64,000 nt of DNA from Psychrosphaera haliotis (lineage in GTDB: Bacteria > Pseudomonadota > Gammaproteobacteria > Enterobacterales > Alteromonadaceae). Position numbers and translations under genes: made by a program. The stretch spans positions 239,377-303,376 of the forward strand of contig NZ_BAAAFQ010000005.1 in the NCBI RefSeq assembly GCF_039523615.1, given 5' to 3'. Within the stretch, counting starts at the first letter, position 1. Every line of letters begins with the position of its first letter. Shown here piece after piece: positions 1-10,000 of the stretch. Under the pieces are notes generated by a model, which made no database searches, was not told where the DNA came from, and saw nothing but the letters and a program-made list of their open reading frames with translations.

Positions 1-1233
1 TTGCGGCTTTTTATCTTGCGCATCATCGTCGCGTAATGACTTGTTCTTTTTCGGCTTTTTCTTTTTAGGAGCTCGAATCTCTTTGGCCGGCGGTAAGGTC
101 ATTTGAGGAACAAAGTCTTCATCGATAGAGCGTTCAATGTGCTTTTGGATAAGTTGTTCAATGTCCGTTAAGCTCTTGAACTCATCAGCAGAAACCAATG
201 AAACCGCTTTACCTTCAGCGCCTGCACGACCTGTACGACCAATACGGTGTACATAGTCTTCTGCAACTTGTGGTAGGTCGTAGTTTACAACCTGTGGTAA
301 TTGCTCAATGTCTAAGCCACGTGCAGCAATATCAGTTGCCACTAAAACTCGGATAGATTTGTCTTTAAAATTTGCTAGCGCTTTAGTACGTGCTGCTTGG
401 CTCTTATTGCCGTGAATAGCCGCAGCAGTAATACCTTTAGAGTCAAGGTTTTTAGCAAGTCTATTAGCACCATGTTTAGTGCGAGAGAAAACCAGAACTT
501 GTTGCCAGTCATTCTTTTTAATTAACTTAATCAATAGTCGTGCTTTAAAGCTTTGATCTACGCTATACAGAGTTTGTTCAACACTTGTTGTTGTTGAATT
601 AGCAGGAGAAACAGAGATATGAACTGGGTTGTTCATTAGCCCTTGTGCTAAGTCTTTAATGTCATCAGAAAACGTTGCTGAGAACATTAGGTTTTGACGT
701 TTAATTGGTAATAATCGCAAGATCTTTTTGATGTCGTGAATAAAGCCCATATCTAACATACGGTCAGCTTCATCTAGTACAAGCACTTCTAATTGATCAA
801 ACTTAACCGCGTTTTGGCTGTATAAGTCCATTAGGCGTCCTGGTGTTGCGATAAGAATATCGACACCTTTACGCAGCGCAATCATTTGAGGATTGATTTT
901 TACGCCACCAAAAACAACGGCAGAGCGAAGCGGTAGGTTCTTACCATAGGTTTCTACACTAGCGGCTACTTGGGCAGCGAGTTCACGCGTTGGTGTTAGA
1001 ACAAGCGCACGAACTTGATTTGATTTTGCGCGTGGACCTTTGGATAATCGCTCTAATAAAGGGAGTGTAAAGCCTGCTGTCTTGCCGGTACCCGTTTGTG
1101 CAGCGGCCATTACATCTTGGCCTTCTAAAACTGCAGGAATTGCTTGGGCTTGAATAGGAGAAGGGCTAGTATAGCCCTGATCATTGATCGCACTCAACAA
1201 TGCGTCGGAAAGACCTAGGTCGGTAAATTGCAT
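1..1233 (-). CDS. rhlE: DEAD-box ATP-dependent RNA helicase, RhlE type (3' end outside window)
   Basis: RNA helicase that remodels structured RNA, in this family usually in ribosome assembly, RNA decay or cold adaptation. All core motifs are visible: a Q motif (SPIQAQAIP) near residue 30, Walker A AQTGTGKT near 48, DEAD box VLDEADRML near 153, SAT near 182, and HRIGRTGRAG near 329. After about residue 380 comes a Lys-rich tail typical of RhlE proteins. The ATG at 1233 is the natural start because the Q motif follows at the usual distance. The window begins inside the basic tail, so 411 codons are visible and the stop codon lies outside. It is transcribed away from the GIY-YIG gene. The helicase family is certain; RhlE as opposed to a close paralogue is inferred from the short N-terminus and basic tail. 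Confidence 0.9.
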   Translation of the reverse strand, partial: MQFTDLGLSDALLSAINDQGYTSPSPIQAQAIPAVLEGQDVMAAAQTGTGKTAGFTLPLLERLSKGPRAKSNQVRALVLTPTRELAAQVAASVETYGKNLPLRSAVVFGGVKINPQMIALRKGVDILIATPGRLMDLYSQNAVKFDQLEVLVLDEADRMLDMGFIHDIKKILRLLPIKRQNLMFSATFSDDIKDLAQGLMNNPVHISVSPANSTTTSVEQTLYSVDQSFKARLLIKLIKKNDWQQVLVFSRTKHGANRLAKNLDSKGITAAAIHGNKSQAARTKALANFKDKSIRVLVATDIAARGLDIEQLPQVVNYDLPQVAEDYVHRIGRTGRAGAEGKAVSLVSADEFKSLTDIEQLIQKHIERSIDEDFVPQMTLPPAKEIRAPKKKKPKKNKSLRDDDAQDKKPQ

Positions 1234-1346
1234 TAACACTCACTTTAAAAAAATTAGGATTTGCTCACGGCAAAAGGCGCTGAAGACTACCTGAAAACCG
1301 TGATTTTAGCAATCAAGATGTATAAGAATAAGGCAGTAAAATCATA

Positions 1347-1601
1347 ATGAGTTGGTTTGTTTATATATTAAGGTGCGCTGACGACACCCTTTACACAGGA
1401 ATTACCACCGACTGTGCTAGGCGGGTAGTTCAGCACAATAGTGGAAAAGGGGCTAAATATACGCGTAATCGAACCCCTGTAACGCTTATTTATAATGAGA
1501 CGTCAGACTCTCGAAGCAGTGCTTCTGTTCGTGAATATCAAATTAAGCGTCTAACTCGTAAACAAAAATTAGCTTTAATTGCAGAACAAAAAAAGACTTA
1601 G
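1347..1601 (+). CDS. GIY-YIG nuclease-fold protein (YhbQ/UPF0213-like)
   Basis: Single-domain GIY-YIG protein of 84 aa, the usual length for the YhbQ group. The signature is visible near the start as FVYILRCADDTLYTGIT, followed by a conserved Arg (CARRVVQH) and a C-terminal basic segment (IKRLTRKQK). Homologues have been linked to DNA repair and exchange, but their substrate is poorly defined, so only the fold is assigned here. The gene diverges from the helicase gene. Its stop overlaps the 3' end of the convergent EAL-HDOD gene by 4 nt. The ribosome-binding site is weak: AAGG lies about 14 nt before the ATG. Confidence 0.85.
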   Translation: MSWFVYILRCADDTLYTGITTDCARRVVQHNSGKGAKYTRNRTPVTLIYNETSDSRSSASVREYQIKRLTRKQKLALIAEQKKT

Positions 1602-2815
1602 CTTAATAAGTCTCGCGCTTCTTTATATACATCCACATAAAGGCCATCAATGTTAAAAGACTGATCAGGGAATTTATTTTTTAATAATAACGTTACTTCT
1701 TTCCACTCGGCTTTTTCAACATGTTTCACAAGTTCTAATGCACATCCATATTGACCTTCATAGTGTAACAAGCTGTTTGCCATCTTTTCTTGAAGTTGTA
1801 ATTTCTCTATTACATCTTCAATGGTGCAATCTAGAATAGTATCCAGCACCGAAAGTAATCCCACTAAAAAGCCGGTAGGTGTTGGTTTTCCTCCTACTAA
1901 TGTAGGTAAGTTTTGTATAAATAATGCGCGTCGAAGACCAAGTTGAACAACTTCATCGGGTTTGTCGCTGCCTAATTTTGTTACAGCAACAACGGAAATA
2001 AACTTTCGCATTGTATCTTCACCTAAATATACTACAGCTTTATTAATACTGGATATATTTAGATTTCTGAAAGCAAGGGAAACGTTGGCAAGCTTTATTA
2101 CACGGGCGGTGAGACTTATATCACGACTCAGTATTTTTGACACCTTGTCAAAGTCCAATAACCCTTGAGTTAAGCAACTCACCAACTCCATTGCTACTGT
2201 TTTTGATGGGTCAATATTATTGAATTTCATAACGACAGGTTTTGCAAAATAATAGCCCTGCAGGTAATCAACGCCGCATTCAAACGCAAAGTCTGCTTGC
2301 ATCTTAGTTTCTATTCGTTCAGCAACTAGCTTTACGTTTGGGAAGGTTGTTCTAATTTGTTTAACCGTAGGTGCAATTAATGCGTTATCTTCTGGTATGT
2401 CAAATTTAACATAGCTAACATAAGGTGCTAAATCAGCCCATTTTTCATCAAAATCATAGTCATCAAGAGCAAAAACGTAACCTTGTTGGTGTAGGTCTGC
2501 AATAGCTTTTAACGTTTCATGATCTATTAAGCTTCTTTCCACAATTTCCACGATCAAATTTTCACGAGGAATTAAATTAGGTAATTGCTTTAAAACACTT
2601 TTGTCACATAGGTTTACAAAGGCTTTACGTTGCTCGGTAACATTGTTAATGCCGTGGAACAACGCGGTTTCATAAAACATTCTGGCGGAGGCTTGTTCAT
2701 CCGTTAAACCCGGAGGAAAGGCATTCTCTTCAGAGTCTCGGTATAACAACTCATAACCTATTACTTCAGAGGCTTTATCAAGAATAGGTTGTTTGGCCAA
2801 AAACTGAATGCTCAA
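1598..2815 (-). CDS. EAL-HDOD domain signalling protein
   Basis: 405-aa cytoplasmic protein with an N-terminal EAL-type domain (about residues 1-200) and a C-terminal HDOD domain (about 205-400). The EAL signature is replaced by ELLYR, as in the YuxH/CdgJ group. Members of this group generally lack cyclic-di-GMP phosphodiesterase activity and work as regulators of motility or signalling. The downstream part (LSRDISLTARVIKLANV, then INKAVVYLGEDTMRKF) is typical HDOD. No ATG is available near the start. TTG at 2815 fits, because AAGG lies 7 nt upstream and the conserved text FLAKQPILD begins at once. Monocistronic. The family is secure; the role is inferred. Confidence 0.85.
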   Translation of the reverse strand: MSIQFLAKQPILDKASEVIGYELLYRDSEENAFPPGLTDEQASARMFYETALFHGINNVTEQRKAFVNLCDKSVLKQLPNLIPRENLIVEIVERSLIDHETLKAIADLHQQGYVFALDDYDFDEKWADLAPYVSYVKFDIPEDNALIAPTVKQIRTTFPNVKLVAERIETKMQADFAFECGVDYLQGYYFAKPVVMKFNNIDPSKTVAMELVSCLTQGLLDFDKVSKILSRDISLTARVIKLANVSLAFRNLNISSINKAVVYLGEDTMRKFISVVAVTKLGSDKPDEVVQLGLRRALFIQNLPTLVGGKPTPTGFLVGLLSVLDTILDCTIEDVIEKLQLQEKMANSLLHYEGQYGCALELVKHVEKAEWKEVTLLLKNKFPDQSFNIDGLYVDVYKEARDLLS

Positions 2816-2905
2816 AATGTTACCTTATATTGTGTTTTTATTATTCATTGTATTCTGGCATTAATATTACAATTTGTGAATTCGCAATTCCAAAATAGGT
2901 ACGTA

Positions 2906-2918
2906 GCACTAAAGTAGC
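2906..2918. promoter_or_regulatory. Candidate operator, ACTAARGTR site 1 (esterase promoter)
   Basis: GCACTAAAGTAGC lies about 62-72 bp upstream of the PHB-depolymerase-like gene. The core CACTAAAGTA (2907-2916) matches four other sites in the intergenic regions of the same locus. It is a candidate binding site for the LuxR-type regulator encoded at 6430. Found by eye, not tested. Confidence 0.55.
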
Positions 2919-2977
2919 ATTGCAGATATGCTGCTTATCAAGTGAACTCAGTGCATCATTATTATGAAGGAATAAAC

Positions 2978-3883
2978 ATGAAATTTAGGAATATAGCTTA
3001 TCTAGCCATGGCTTGTGTTTGCTTGGCTGTGCCAGCTTTAGCAACTGAGGTGTCTATTGAACACAACCCTGGCGAACTGTCAGCGTCAATAACAGGTCAG
3101 TTAAATGCACCAAAAGGTATTGTTGTTTTGTTGCACGGTTGTGGCCAAGATTCTAAGAGCTTTGCTAAGAATAGCGGGTTCTTAGAAGAATCAAAAAAGC
3201 GTTCTGTGGCTATTTTGAATATTGAGCAAAATAAAAACAATAACGTACAAGCTTGTTTTAACTGGTTTTCCGAACAGGACAACAAAGCCGGTAGTGGTGA
3301 GCTAGCGTCAATTGAACACTTTATTACTAAGACACAAAATAAGTACCCTGAAGTCCCCACTTATTTAGTAGGCCTATCGGCTGGTGGTGCTATGGCGAGT
3401 GCCGTATTGTTGCAAAAACCTGATTTATTTGACGGCGCAGCAATAGTTGCGGGCATCCCTTATCCCTGTGCGAATAACCTTATCCAAGCAATTGCATGTA
3501 TGAAAAGCGGCTCTTCGATGTCGGTATCTGAGCTCGCCAAACCATTTACTAAAAAGTCGAATGAGCAGTGGCCGTCGTTACTAATCTTTACTGGCGATAA
3601 TGACGTTATTGTGAACGCAAAAAATTCACAACAAATGGCGGAGCAATACGCGGCCATTATCGGCGCAAGCCCAATTGGAGCTCAGAAAAGCACACCGATC
3701 CCCGGCATAACTCAAACAACTTGGCGTGCCGGTAAAAACAAAAACGCCATTTCATTGTACTCCTATTCGCAGTTAGGCCACGGCATTCCAGTAACGCTTG
3801 AAGAAAGCGAACCGTCATTACCAGCGTTTTACTTACCAACTAAACGAGGTGTTGCATCCATTGTTATGGATACATGGTTCTAG
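2978..3883 (+). CDS. Secreted PHB-depolymerase-family esterase
   Basis: 301-aa alpha/beta hydrolase with a signal peptide (hydrophobic residues about 6-20, then ALATEV), so exported. HGCGQ near residue 53 supplies the oxyanion region, and the nucleophile elbow GLSAGGA places the catalytic Ser near 134. Likely acid and base residues are in TGDNDVI and QLGHGIP. This layout is that of the esterase/PHB-depolymerase family, whose members cleave poly-3-hydroxybutyrate, feruloyl or other esters outside the cytoplasm. An in-frame ATG at 2942 exists, but the ATG at 2978 has AAGGA upstream and begins directly with the signal peptide. The neighbours (TonB receptor, 3HB dehydrogenase, CoA-transferase) favour a 3-hydroxybutyrate ester as substrate; that is an inference from context. 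Confidence 0.82.
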   Translation: MKFRNIAYLAMACVCLAVPALATEVSIEHNPGELSASITGQLNAPKGIVVLLHGCGQDSKSFAKNSGFLEESKKRSVAILNIEQNKNNNVQACFNWFSEQDNKAGSGELASIEHFITKTQNKYPEVPTYLVGLSAGGAMASAVLLQKPDLFDGAAIVAGIPYPCANNLIQAIACMKSGSSMSVSELAKPFTKKSNEQWPSLLIFTGDNDVIVNAKNSQQMAEQYAAIIGASPIGAQKSTPIPGITQTTWRAGKNKNAISLYSYSQLGHGIPVTLEESEPSLPAFYLPTKRGVASIVMDTWF

Positions 3884-3912
3884 AAAGAGAGGGAATAACG
3901 GACTTCGTATAC

Positions 3913-3922
3913 TACTAAGGTA
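3913..3922. promoter_or_regulatory. Candidate operator, ACTAARGTR site 2 (TonB receptor promoter)
   Basis: TACTAAGGTA, followed by C, lies 75 bp upstream of the TonB-dependent receptor ATG. It is close to a perfect inverted repeat (TAC..GTA), the form often bound by NarL/LuxR-type response regulators. Confidence 0.6.
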
Positions 3923-3996
3923 CAAATTAAATTTCCTTTTAAGTGCGTTATTGTGATTGAGTCAAATTATAAAAATAAGAATTACAGGGTAACCAT

Positions 3997-6297
3997 ATGA
4001 AAACTAAAGCAATGAATATTACAGTTATTGCGCTTGCTGTGGCATCGGCATTATCAGCAGCGCCATCTTTTGCAGAAGAGCAAGAAAGCAAAGCTAAGAA
4101 AAAAGGTCTCGAAGTTATTCAAGTGACGGCACGTAAAACCGTAGAGAACCTGCAGGAAGTACCGGTTTCAGTTACGTCTGTTAGTGAGCAAGACTTAGTC
4201 GAGAGCGGCATCACCGTAATGACTGAAATTCAACAGTTCTCGCCAAATACGACTCTTCAAGCAAGTCGCGGTACTAACTCAACATTAACGGCGTTTATTC
4301 GCGGTGTTGGCCAACAAGATCCTCTTTGGGGATATGAGCCAGGAGTTGGTATTTATGTTGATGATGTTTATATCGCTCGTCCTCAGGGCGCGGTTTTAGA
4401 CTTGATGGATGTTGAACGCATAGAAGTTCTTCGTGGTCCTCAAGGCACGCTTTATGGCAAAAACACCATTGGCGGCGCGGTTAAATATGTTTCTAAGCCA
4501 ATGAGTGGTGATACTGAGTTTAATATTGAGGGCGCATTTGGCTCTTACAGCCAGACCGACCTAAAAGTGACGGGTCAAATCCCTCTTATCGATGACAAAT
4601 TATATCTAGGTTTTGGTCATGGTATGTTTAAACGTGATGGGTTTGGTGAATTCCTTAAAATTGCAGATAACCTTGGCGAACAAGATACAGAGAATTACAA
4701 CAAAGACATATCAGCAACTCGTTTAACGCTAGAGTATCGTCCAACGACGGATTTGTTTGTGCGTTTAGGTTGGGATAAGACAAAAGACACATCAAATGCC
4801 AAAGGTGGCTACCGCTTGTTGCCTAGTATTGTTACTGATGCACCAGTGCCAGATAGCGTATTTGATTCTTATTCAAGTTTACCTACTGATAACCTAGTTG
4901 AAACCGATGGCATTAGCCTTACGGTAGACTGGAATGTAAATGAAGAATTAGCCCTTAAGTTTATTTCTGCTAAACGCGAGAGTTACTCTTCTACAAATAT
5001 CGACTTTGATAATACCGCAGTAGATATTTTTGATGTTCCGGCTATTTATGATGATGAAAATACCAGCCATGAGTTGCAAGCGACTTATTCAGGCGATGGT
5101 TATTCAGTTGTAGGTGGTTTGTATTTATATGACGCTGAGTCATGTGGTGTGTTTGACGCAGTGTTGGGCCATTTAGGCAGAAGTTTGTTCCCTGGTGTTG
5201 CAACCGGTTTTGCACGTGAAGTAGCCGGTTGCAATAACTCCGAAAGTCAAGCCGCGTACGTTCAATCAAGCTTTGATGTAACTGAACAACTGTCAATGAC
5301 CTTAGGTGCACGTTATACCAATGAAGAAAAAGAAGCGTACGTAAATAACGGAGTACAGATATTTAATGTTTACCCAGAGTCAGGTTGGGTTCCAGGTTAT
5401 CAACGAGATCCTAATTTAGCTTTCCCACAAGTATTGGGTACAGATTCGAACAATGACGGAACATTAGATGCGCCTGCGTCTGATGATTGGTCTCAATTCA
5501 CACCAAGAGTGGGCGTAGAGTATCAGCTAGATAATAAAACCATGTTGTTTGCTAGTTATTCACAAGGCTTTAAGTCGGGCACATATAACCCAAGAGCGAG
5601 CGGTCAAGAAGGCGCGGCAAACCCTGAGATTGTTGATTCAATTGAGTTTGGTATGAAGCGTGATTGGAATGAACAGTTACGAACGAATATTACCTTGTTC
5701 AATATTGAGCATAAAGACCGTCAGTATATTACAGTGACACCAGATCCAACGGACTCAACTGTATTAAATCAGAGTCTAGGTAATATTAAAGGCTCGTCAG
5801 TGAAGGGTTTAGAAGCTGAGATAACGTATGCAGCAACAGACTTGTTAACCATTGATTTAGCGGTTGGTCTATTGGATGGTGAAATTGAAGATGATCCAAC
5901 GGTAGCAACGCCATTATTGGGTCTTTCTAATACACCTGATTATACATTTGCTTTGTCGGCCAATTATCTAATTGAATCAGAAGTAGGCTACTTTGTGGTA
6001 AATGGTGGTTATTACTATCGTGACGATTATCGTTTATTTGAAGACAGTGATGCCTTATTCCAAGAAGGTTATGGCTCTTTTAATTTAGGCGTAACGTGGG
6101 AAAGTGAAGAAGGTAATTGGTACGGTGGTATTTATGGTAAAAACCTTACCGATGAAGAGTTCATGATTGGCGGTTACAATTTTGCTGCGCAAGACGACGA
6201 CGGAAATTGGATACCTGGGCTTGGTGGAGATACTACACTAGCGAGTTACTATGGTGATCCTAGAACTATCCATGTAAAAGTGGGCTACCGCTTCTAA
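3997..6297 (+). CDS. TonB-dependent outer membrane receptor
   Basis: 766-aa outer-membrane receptor driven by TonB-ExbBD. It has a signal peptide (residues 1 to about 26, ending SFAEE), then the TonB-box-like segment EVIQVTARKTVENLQEVPVSV. The plug domain contains RGVGQQDPLWGYEPGVGIYV and ERIEVLRGPQGTLYGKN, and a 22-strand-type barrel runs to a C-terminal Phe (VKVGYRF). There is no FecA-like signalling extension. The ligand cannot be read from sequence. Because it lies between a secreted PHB-type esterase and cytoplasmic 3HB catabolic genes and shares the putative operator, uptake of 3-hydroxybutyrate oligomers is the best guess. Followed by a strong terminator. Confidence 0.93.
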   Translation: MKTKAMNITVIALAVASALSAAPSFAEEQESKAKKKGLEVIQVTARKTVENLQEVPVSVTSVSEQDLVESGITVMTEIQQFSPNTTLQASRGTNSTLTAFIRGVGQQDPLWGYEPGVGIYVDDVYIARPQGAVLDLMDVERIEVLRGPQGTLYGKNTIGGAVKYVSKPMSGDTEFNIEGAFGSYSQTDLKVTGQIPLIDDKLYLGFGHGMFKRDGFGEFLKIADNLGEQDTENYNKDISATRLTLEYRPTTDLFVRLGWDKTKDTSNAKGGYRLLPSIVTDAPVPDSVFDSYSSLPTDNLVETDGISLTVDWNVNEELALKFISAKRESYSSTNIDFDNTAVDIFDVPAIYDDENTSHELQATYSGDGYSVVGGLYLYDAESCGVFDAVLGHLGRSLFPGVATGFAREVAGCNNSESQAAYVQSSFDVTEQLSMTLGARYTNEEKEAYVNNGVQIFNVYPESGWVPGYQRDPNLAFPQVLGTDSNNDGTLDAPASDDWSQFTPRVGVEYQLDNKTMLFASYSQGFKSGTYNPRASGQEGAANPEIVDSIEFGMKRDWNEQLRTNITLFNIEHKDRQYITVTPDPTDSTVLNQSLGNIKGSSVKGLEAEITYAATDLLTIDLAVGLLDGEIEDDPTVATPLLGLSNTPDYTFALSANYLIESEVGYFVVNGGYYYRDDYRLFEDSDALFQEGYGSFNLGVTWESEEGNWYGGIYGKNLTDEEFMIGGYNFAAQDDDGNWIPGLGGDTTLASYYGDPRTIHVKVGYRF

Positions 6298-6375
6298 TAA
6301 ATGCCTTAATGAACCTACTGGGTTTTATTGATATTTAATCCTAAGTCTGTGATATTGGCAGCGCTAGGAACTAAT

Positions 6376-6405
6376 AAAGCACATTGTTTTGGCAATGTGC
6401 TTTTT
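6376..6405 (+). terminator. Rho-independent terminator after the TonB receptor gene
   Basis: Stem GCACATTG / CAATGTGC with a 6-nt loop, preceded by AAA and followed by five T. It separates the receptor gene from the response regulator gene that starts 25 bp later. Confidence 0.9.
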
Positions 6406-6429
6406 GCTATTTAAGAAAAGGATATGTGA

Positions 6430-7074
6430 ATGAAAGATGCGACAGTTTTAATTGCTGATGACCATCCGCTTTTTAGAGCTGCATTAAAACAAGCAGTAGG
6501 GCACAGTTTTGCTCAACAGTTAATTTTAGAAGCAGAAGATGTTACGCAATTAAAAAATCTTGTTGAGAGTAACCCGCAATTAGAATTGCTGTTCTTGGAT
6601 TTGCATATGCCTGGCAATGACGGGTTCACAACACTAATGATGCTACAAAATCACTATCCAGATCTTATTGTAGTTATGGTTTCTTCGGATGACGATCCTG
6701 AAATGATTTATCAAGCCATTGATTTTGGTGCAGCGGGTTTTATTCCTAAATCAGCAGACTTAAACACCATTCAGCAGGCCATTGATGTTGTTCTTGAGGG
6801 CGAAACTTGGTTACCCGCAGATTTACCGCCAAGGGTGAATAAAGACGAACAAACGCCACAGCAAAAATTAGCAAAACAATTGTCTGAGTTAACCCCACAA
6901 CAATACAAGGTTTTAAGCATGATTGCCGATGGTCAGCTTAATAAACAAATTGCTTACGATCTTGATATAAAAGAAACCACGGTCAAAAAACATGTGTCCG
7001 CAATATTATTAAAACTAGGCGTAAACAATAGAACGCTAGCTGGCTTAGCGTTCCAACAACTGACTTTTAAGTAA
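6430..7074 (+). CDS. NarL/LuxR-family response regulator, CrbR-like
   Basis: 214-aa response regulator. The receiver domain (about 1-120) has the acidic pair near D10-D11, phospho-acceptor Asp near 57 (LFLDLHMPG), Ser/Thr switch region (VMVSSDD) and Lys in FIPKSAD. The C-terminal LuxR-type helix-turn-helix (about 145-210) contains LTPQQYKVLSMIADG and KQIAYDLDIKETTVKKHV. It probably pairs with the convergent symporter-kinase gene; this pairing and the architecture match CrbS/CrbR (MxtR/ErdR) systems, which activate acetate and short-chain acid metabolism in Vibrio and Pseudomonas. AAAGGA precedes the ATG. Its 3' end overlaps the kinase gene by 30 bp in antisense. Likely activator of the surrounding 3HB genes (inference). 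Confidence 0.88.
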   Translation: MKDATVLIADDHPLFRAALKQAVGHSFAQQLILEAEDVTQLKNLVESNPQLELLFLDLHMPGNDGFTTLMMLQNHYPDLIVVMVSSDDDPEMIYQAIDFGAAGFIPKSADLNTIQQAIDVVLEGETWLPADLPPRVNKDEQTPQQKLAKQLSELTPQQYKVLSMIADGQLNKQIAYDLDIKETTVKKHVSAILLKLGVNNRTLAGLAFQQLTFK

Positions 7075-10000
7075 CCTTTTTAATGCATGTGCTTTAACTG
7101 GCTTTCGAATGTAGCCAAACTCGTTATCAATGCAAGTTTGGCGTAGCGTATCGGAAGGATCTGCAGAGCAAATAATGGCCAGTCCCTGCCATCCAATTCT
7201 TGATTTAACCTCGTTAATTGTATCTGTGCCTGTTTCTCCGTTATCTAAATGGTAGTCAGCAATAATTACCGAAACTGCACTATCTTTATGCTCACTTATT
7301 TTGTTAACAAAGTTATCTTTGTCGCCTGAGGTAATCACATCAAAACCCCAAAGTGTCAGTTGTTGTGAAAGCGCGGTGACAATAAGTGGATCATTATCGA
7401 TAATAGCTGCCGTTAGCCCATTAAAGGACTGTTTTGCCAACTCAGGTAACTTAACTTCATTTGTTTCAAGCAAGGAGTTTGGCTCGGCGATAGGAAGGGT
7501 AATAGAAAAGTTTGCTCCCTGCTGCAACTTAGATTTAACTTCGATAGGCAAGTCTAATATTGCAGAAATTCTTTCGCATATCGCGAGGCCTAAGCCTAAT
7601 CCTGGTCTTTCCTGATTGATATTTAAACGCTCGAACTCTTTAAATATGGTAAGTAATTTACCTTCAGGAATACCAGGGCCATTATCTACAATCATTATAC
7701 GTGCACTGTTGGCTACTCGCTTTACGCCAAATACAATTTTCACCTGACGATTTGGAAATTGTTCTGTGATAGCCGGTGCATAACGTATGGCATTCGCTAA
7801 AAAGTTTTGTAATATCCGTCGTAACAGTTGTTTGTCTGTAGTGACAGTAATGCTGCTTTTTACAAATTTAAACTCAATACCAGCTTGTTTTGATAAAGCT
7901 GAAAACTCGTTATTTAGTGGAATTAAAATATCGTTGAGCTTAAAGGTTTGTAAATCCACTCTTTGTACGCCACTGTCTAGCTTAGATATTTCAACTAAGT
8001 CGTTTAATAGACCTTCCGCGGATTGTAATGCACCGTCTATGTTAGTGGCGAGTTCTTCTAAATCAGTATGCTGAGTTTTGTGCTGAAGCATAGAGTTGAA
8101 CAAAGAAAGGGCATTAAATGGCTGCATTAAATCATGGCTCGCTGCTGCCAAAAATCGCGTTTTACTGGAGTTTGCGGCTTCTGCTTCGGCGATAGCAATT
8201 TCAAGCTCTTGGGTTCGTTCTGTAACTCTTTGTTCTAGTGTTTCGTTAGCTTTTTGAAGCGCCTTTTCAGATTCTATATGGCGGGTAATATCACTGAAAG
8301 TACTAACAAAACCACCCCCCGGCATCGCCTGGCCTCTGATCTCCAATACAATGCCCGATGGTAAGGTGCGTTGATAATAATGATCGTTACCTTGACGCAT
8401 GTATTCAAGACGCTTTTCTATTAGCGCCTTAGTATCTTCGCCTAAAATCATGTTTCGTTGAACATTAAACTCAATTAGCTCGCCAATGTGCATTCCAGAT
8501 TTTAGATAACCATCTGGAAAGGCCAACAAGTCTTTGTAACGGGAATTCCAAGCAACAAGCTTCATGTCAGCATCCACAACACTAATACCTTGTTCAATAT
8601 TTTCCACACCGGCTTGTAGTAGCTCCCGGTTAAACTCAAAAATTTGGTTGGCTTCATCTACTATGTTAGCTACCTGCTCAAGGGTTTCACCACGAGTGTC
8701 GTCAGCTTCACTAACGGCCGACATAACCAGTTTTGTTGAAGCACTACCTAAAACGGAGGCTAAGGTCATTTGCGTAAAATCAACCAGATACGCTGGCGCT
8801 TTGCCCTGCAAGTTTGTATTGCTAGGAATAAGTTGTTTTAGACGGTTTACTGCGTCTTCATCTATAAAACGATTTAGCAGATCTATTAAATCTACGTAGG
8901 TGATTTGATATTCATGATGGTGTTTGTTTTTGTCTTTAGAGTACCCACGAACAAACTGATTTGCTTGAAGGTTTTCACCTAAACTTCGTTTTGTATAAAT
9001 AGAATGAAGATACAAGACCGCACTATTGCCCAATAAACTTAAAAACAGGCCATGACTGATGAAGTCAAAAGAAGTGATCCCAAACAAAGCGGTAGGATTA
9101 AGCCATTCAATATTGAATAGGCCATTGTTAACCCAATGTGCGTCTGGCCACAAAGTAGGAAGTAGCAGACAATATGTCCATAACGTACTGCCTACAATAA
9201 GCCCCCACATCGCGCCTTTAGAGCTGGCGTTTTTCCAATATAAGGCACTTAAAACGGCAGGGGCAGTTTGCGCCAGTAAAACAAAGCTCAATAACCCAAT
9301 GCTCGCTAATTCACTGCTTTGGTTAAAGATATAATCAAACAAAAGTGATAACACTAAAATTGCAGCAATGCTTAAGCGCCGAACAAATAAAAGAACACCG
9401 GATAACTGCTGTGTAGGATTAGAGTACCGGCTGGTGAGAAAGCGAAGTTTAAGTATTATCGGGCTAACAATCTCCGTGGTGATCAAAGTACTTAATACAA
9501 TAGCGGCAACGATAACCATACTTGTTGCGGCTGCGAGCCCACCAATATAAACAAAAATGCTTATCCAGGCTTGCTGGTGGAAAAGGGGGATGGTTAGCAT
9601 GAAGGTATCAGCACTAATGCCACCGCCAGGGAAGGTTACGAGTCCAGCTATAGCGATTGGAAGAACAAAGATATTAATAAGAATAAGATAAAGCGGGTAC
9701 CCCCAACGGGCGGAATTTAACTGCTTTTCGCTGTCGTTTTCAATGACAATCATGTGGTAAAGCTGCGGTGTAACAAAGATGGTTAAAAACCCAATCATTA
9801 ACTGAGACACCACTAAATAACTGTTGTCTGAAGTTGAAGGCTCAATAACATTTGGTGCTTGACTTAAAATAGACTCAAAACCATCAAACAAACCAAAAGT
9901 AACAAAAAGGCCAACACACAAAATAGCGGCGAGCTTTACTATAGAACTAAACGCGATAGCCACCAGTAGGCCTGTATTCTGCTTATTTGCCTCTGCGTGG

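Noticed and set aside
2942..2977. Upstream in-frame start for the secreted esterase
   Set aside because: It would put 12 polar residues before the signal peptide, and the downstream ATG has the better Shine-Dalgarno.
7031..7053. 8-bp inverted repeat (GAACGCTA / TAGCGTTC) in the overlap of the regulator and kinase genes, as a bidirectional terminator
   Set aside because: It lies in coding sequence of both genes and has no adjacent T-run on either strand.
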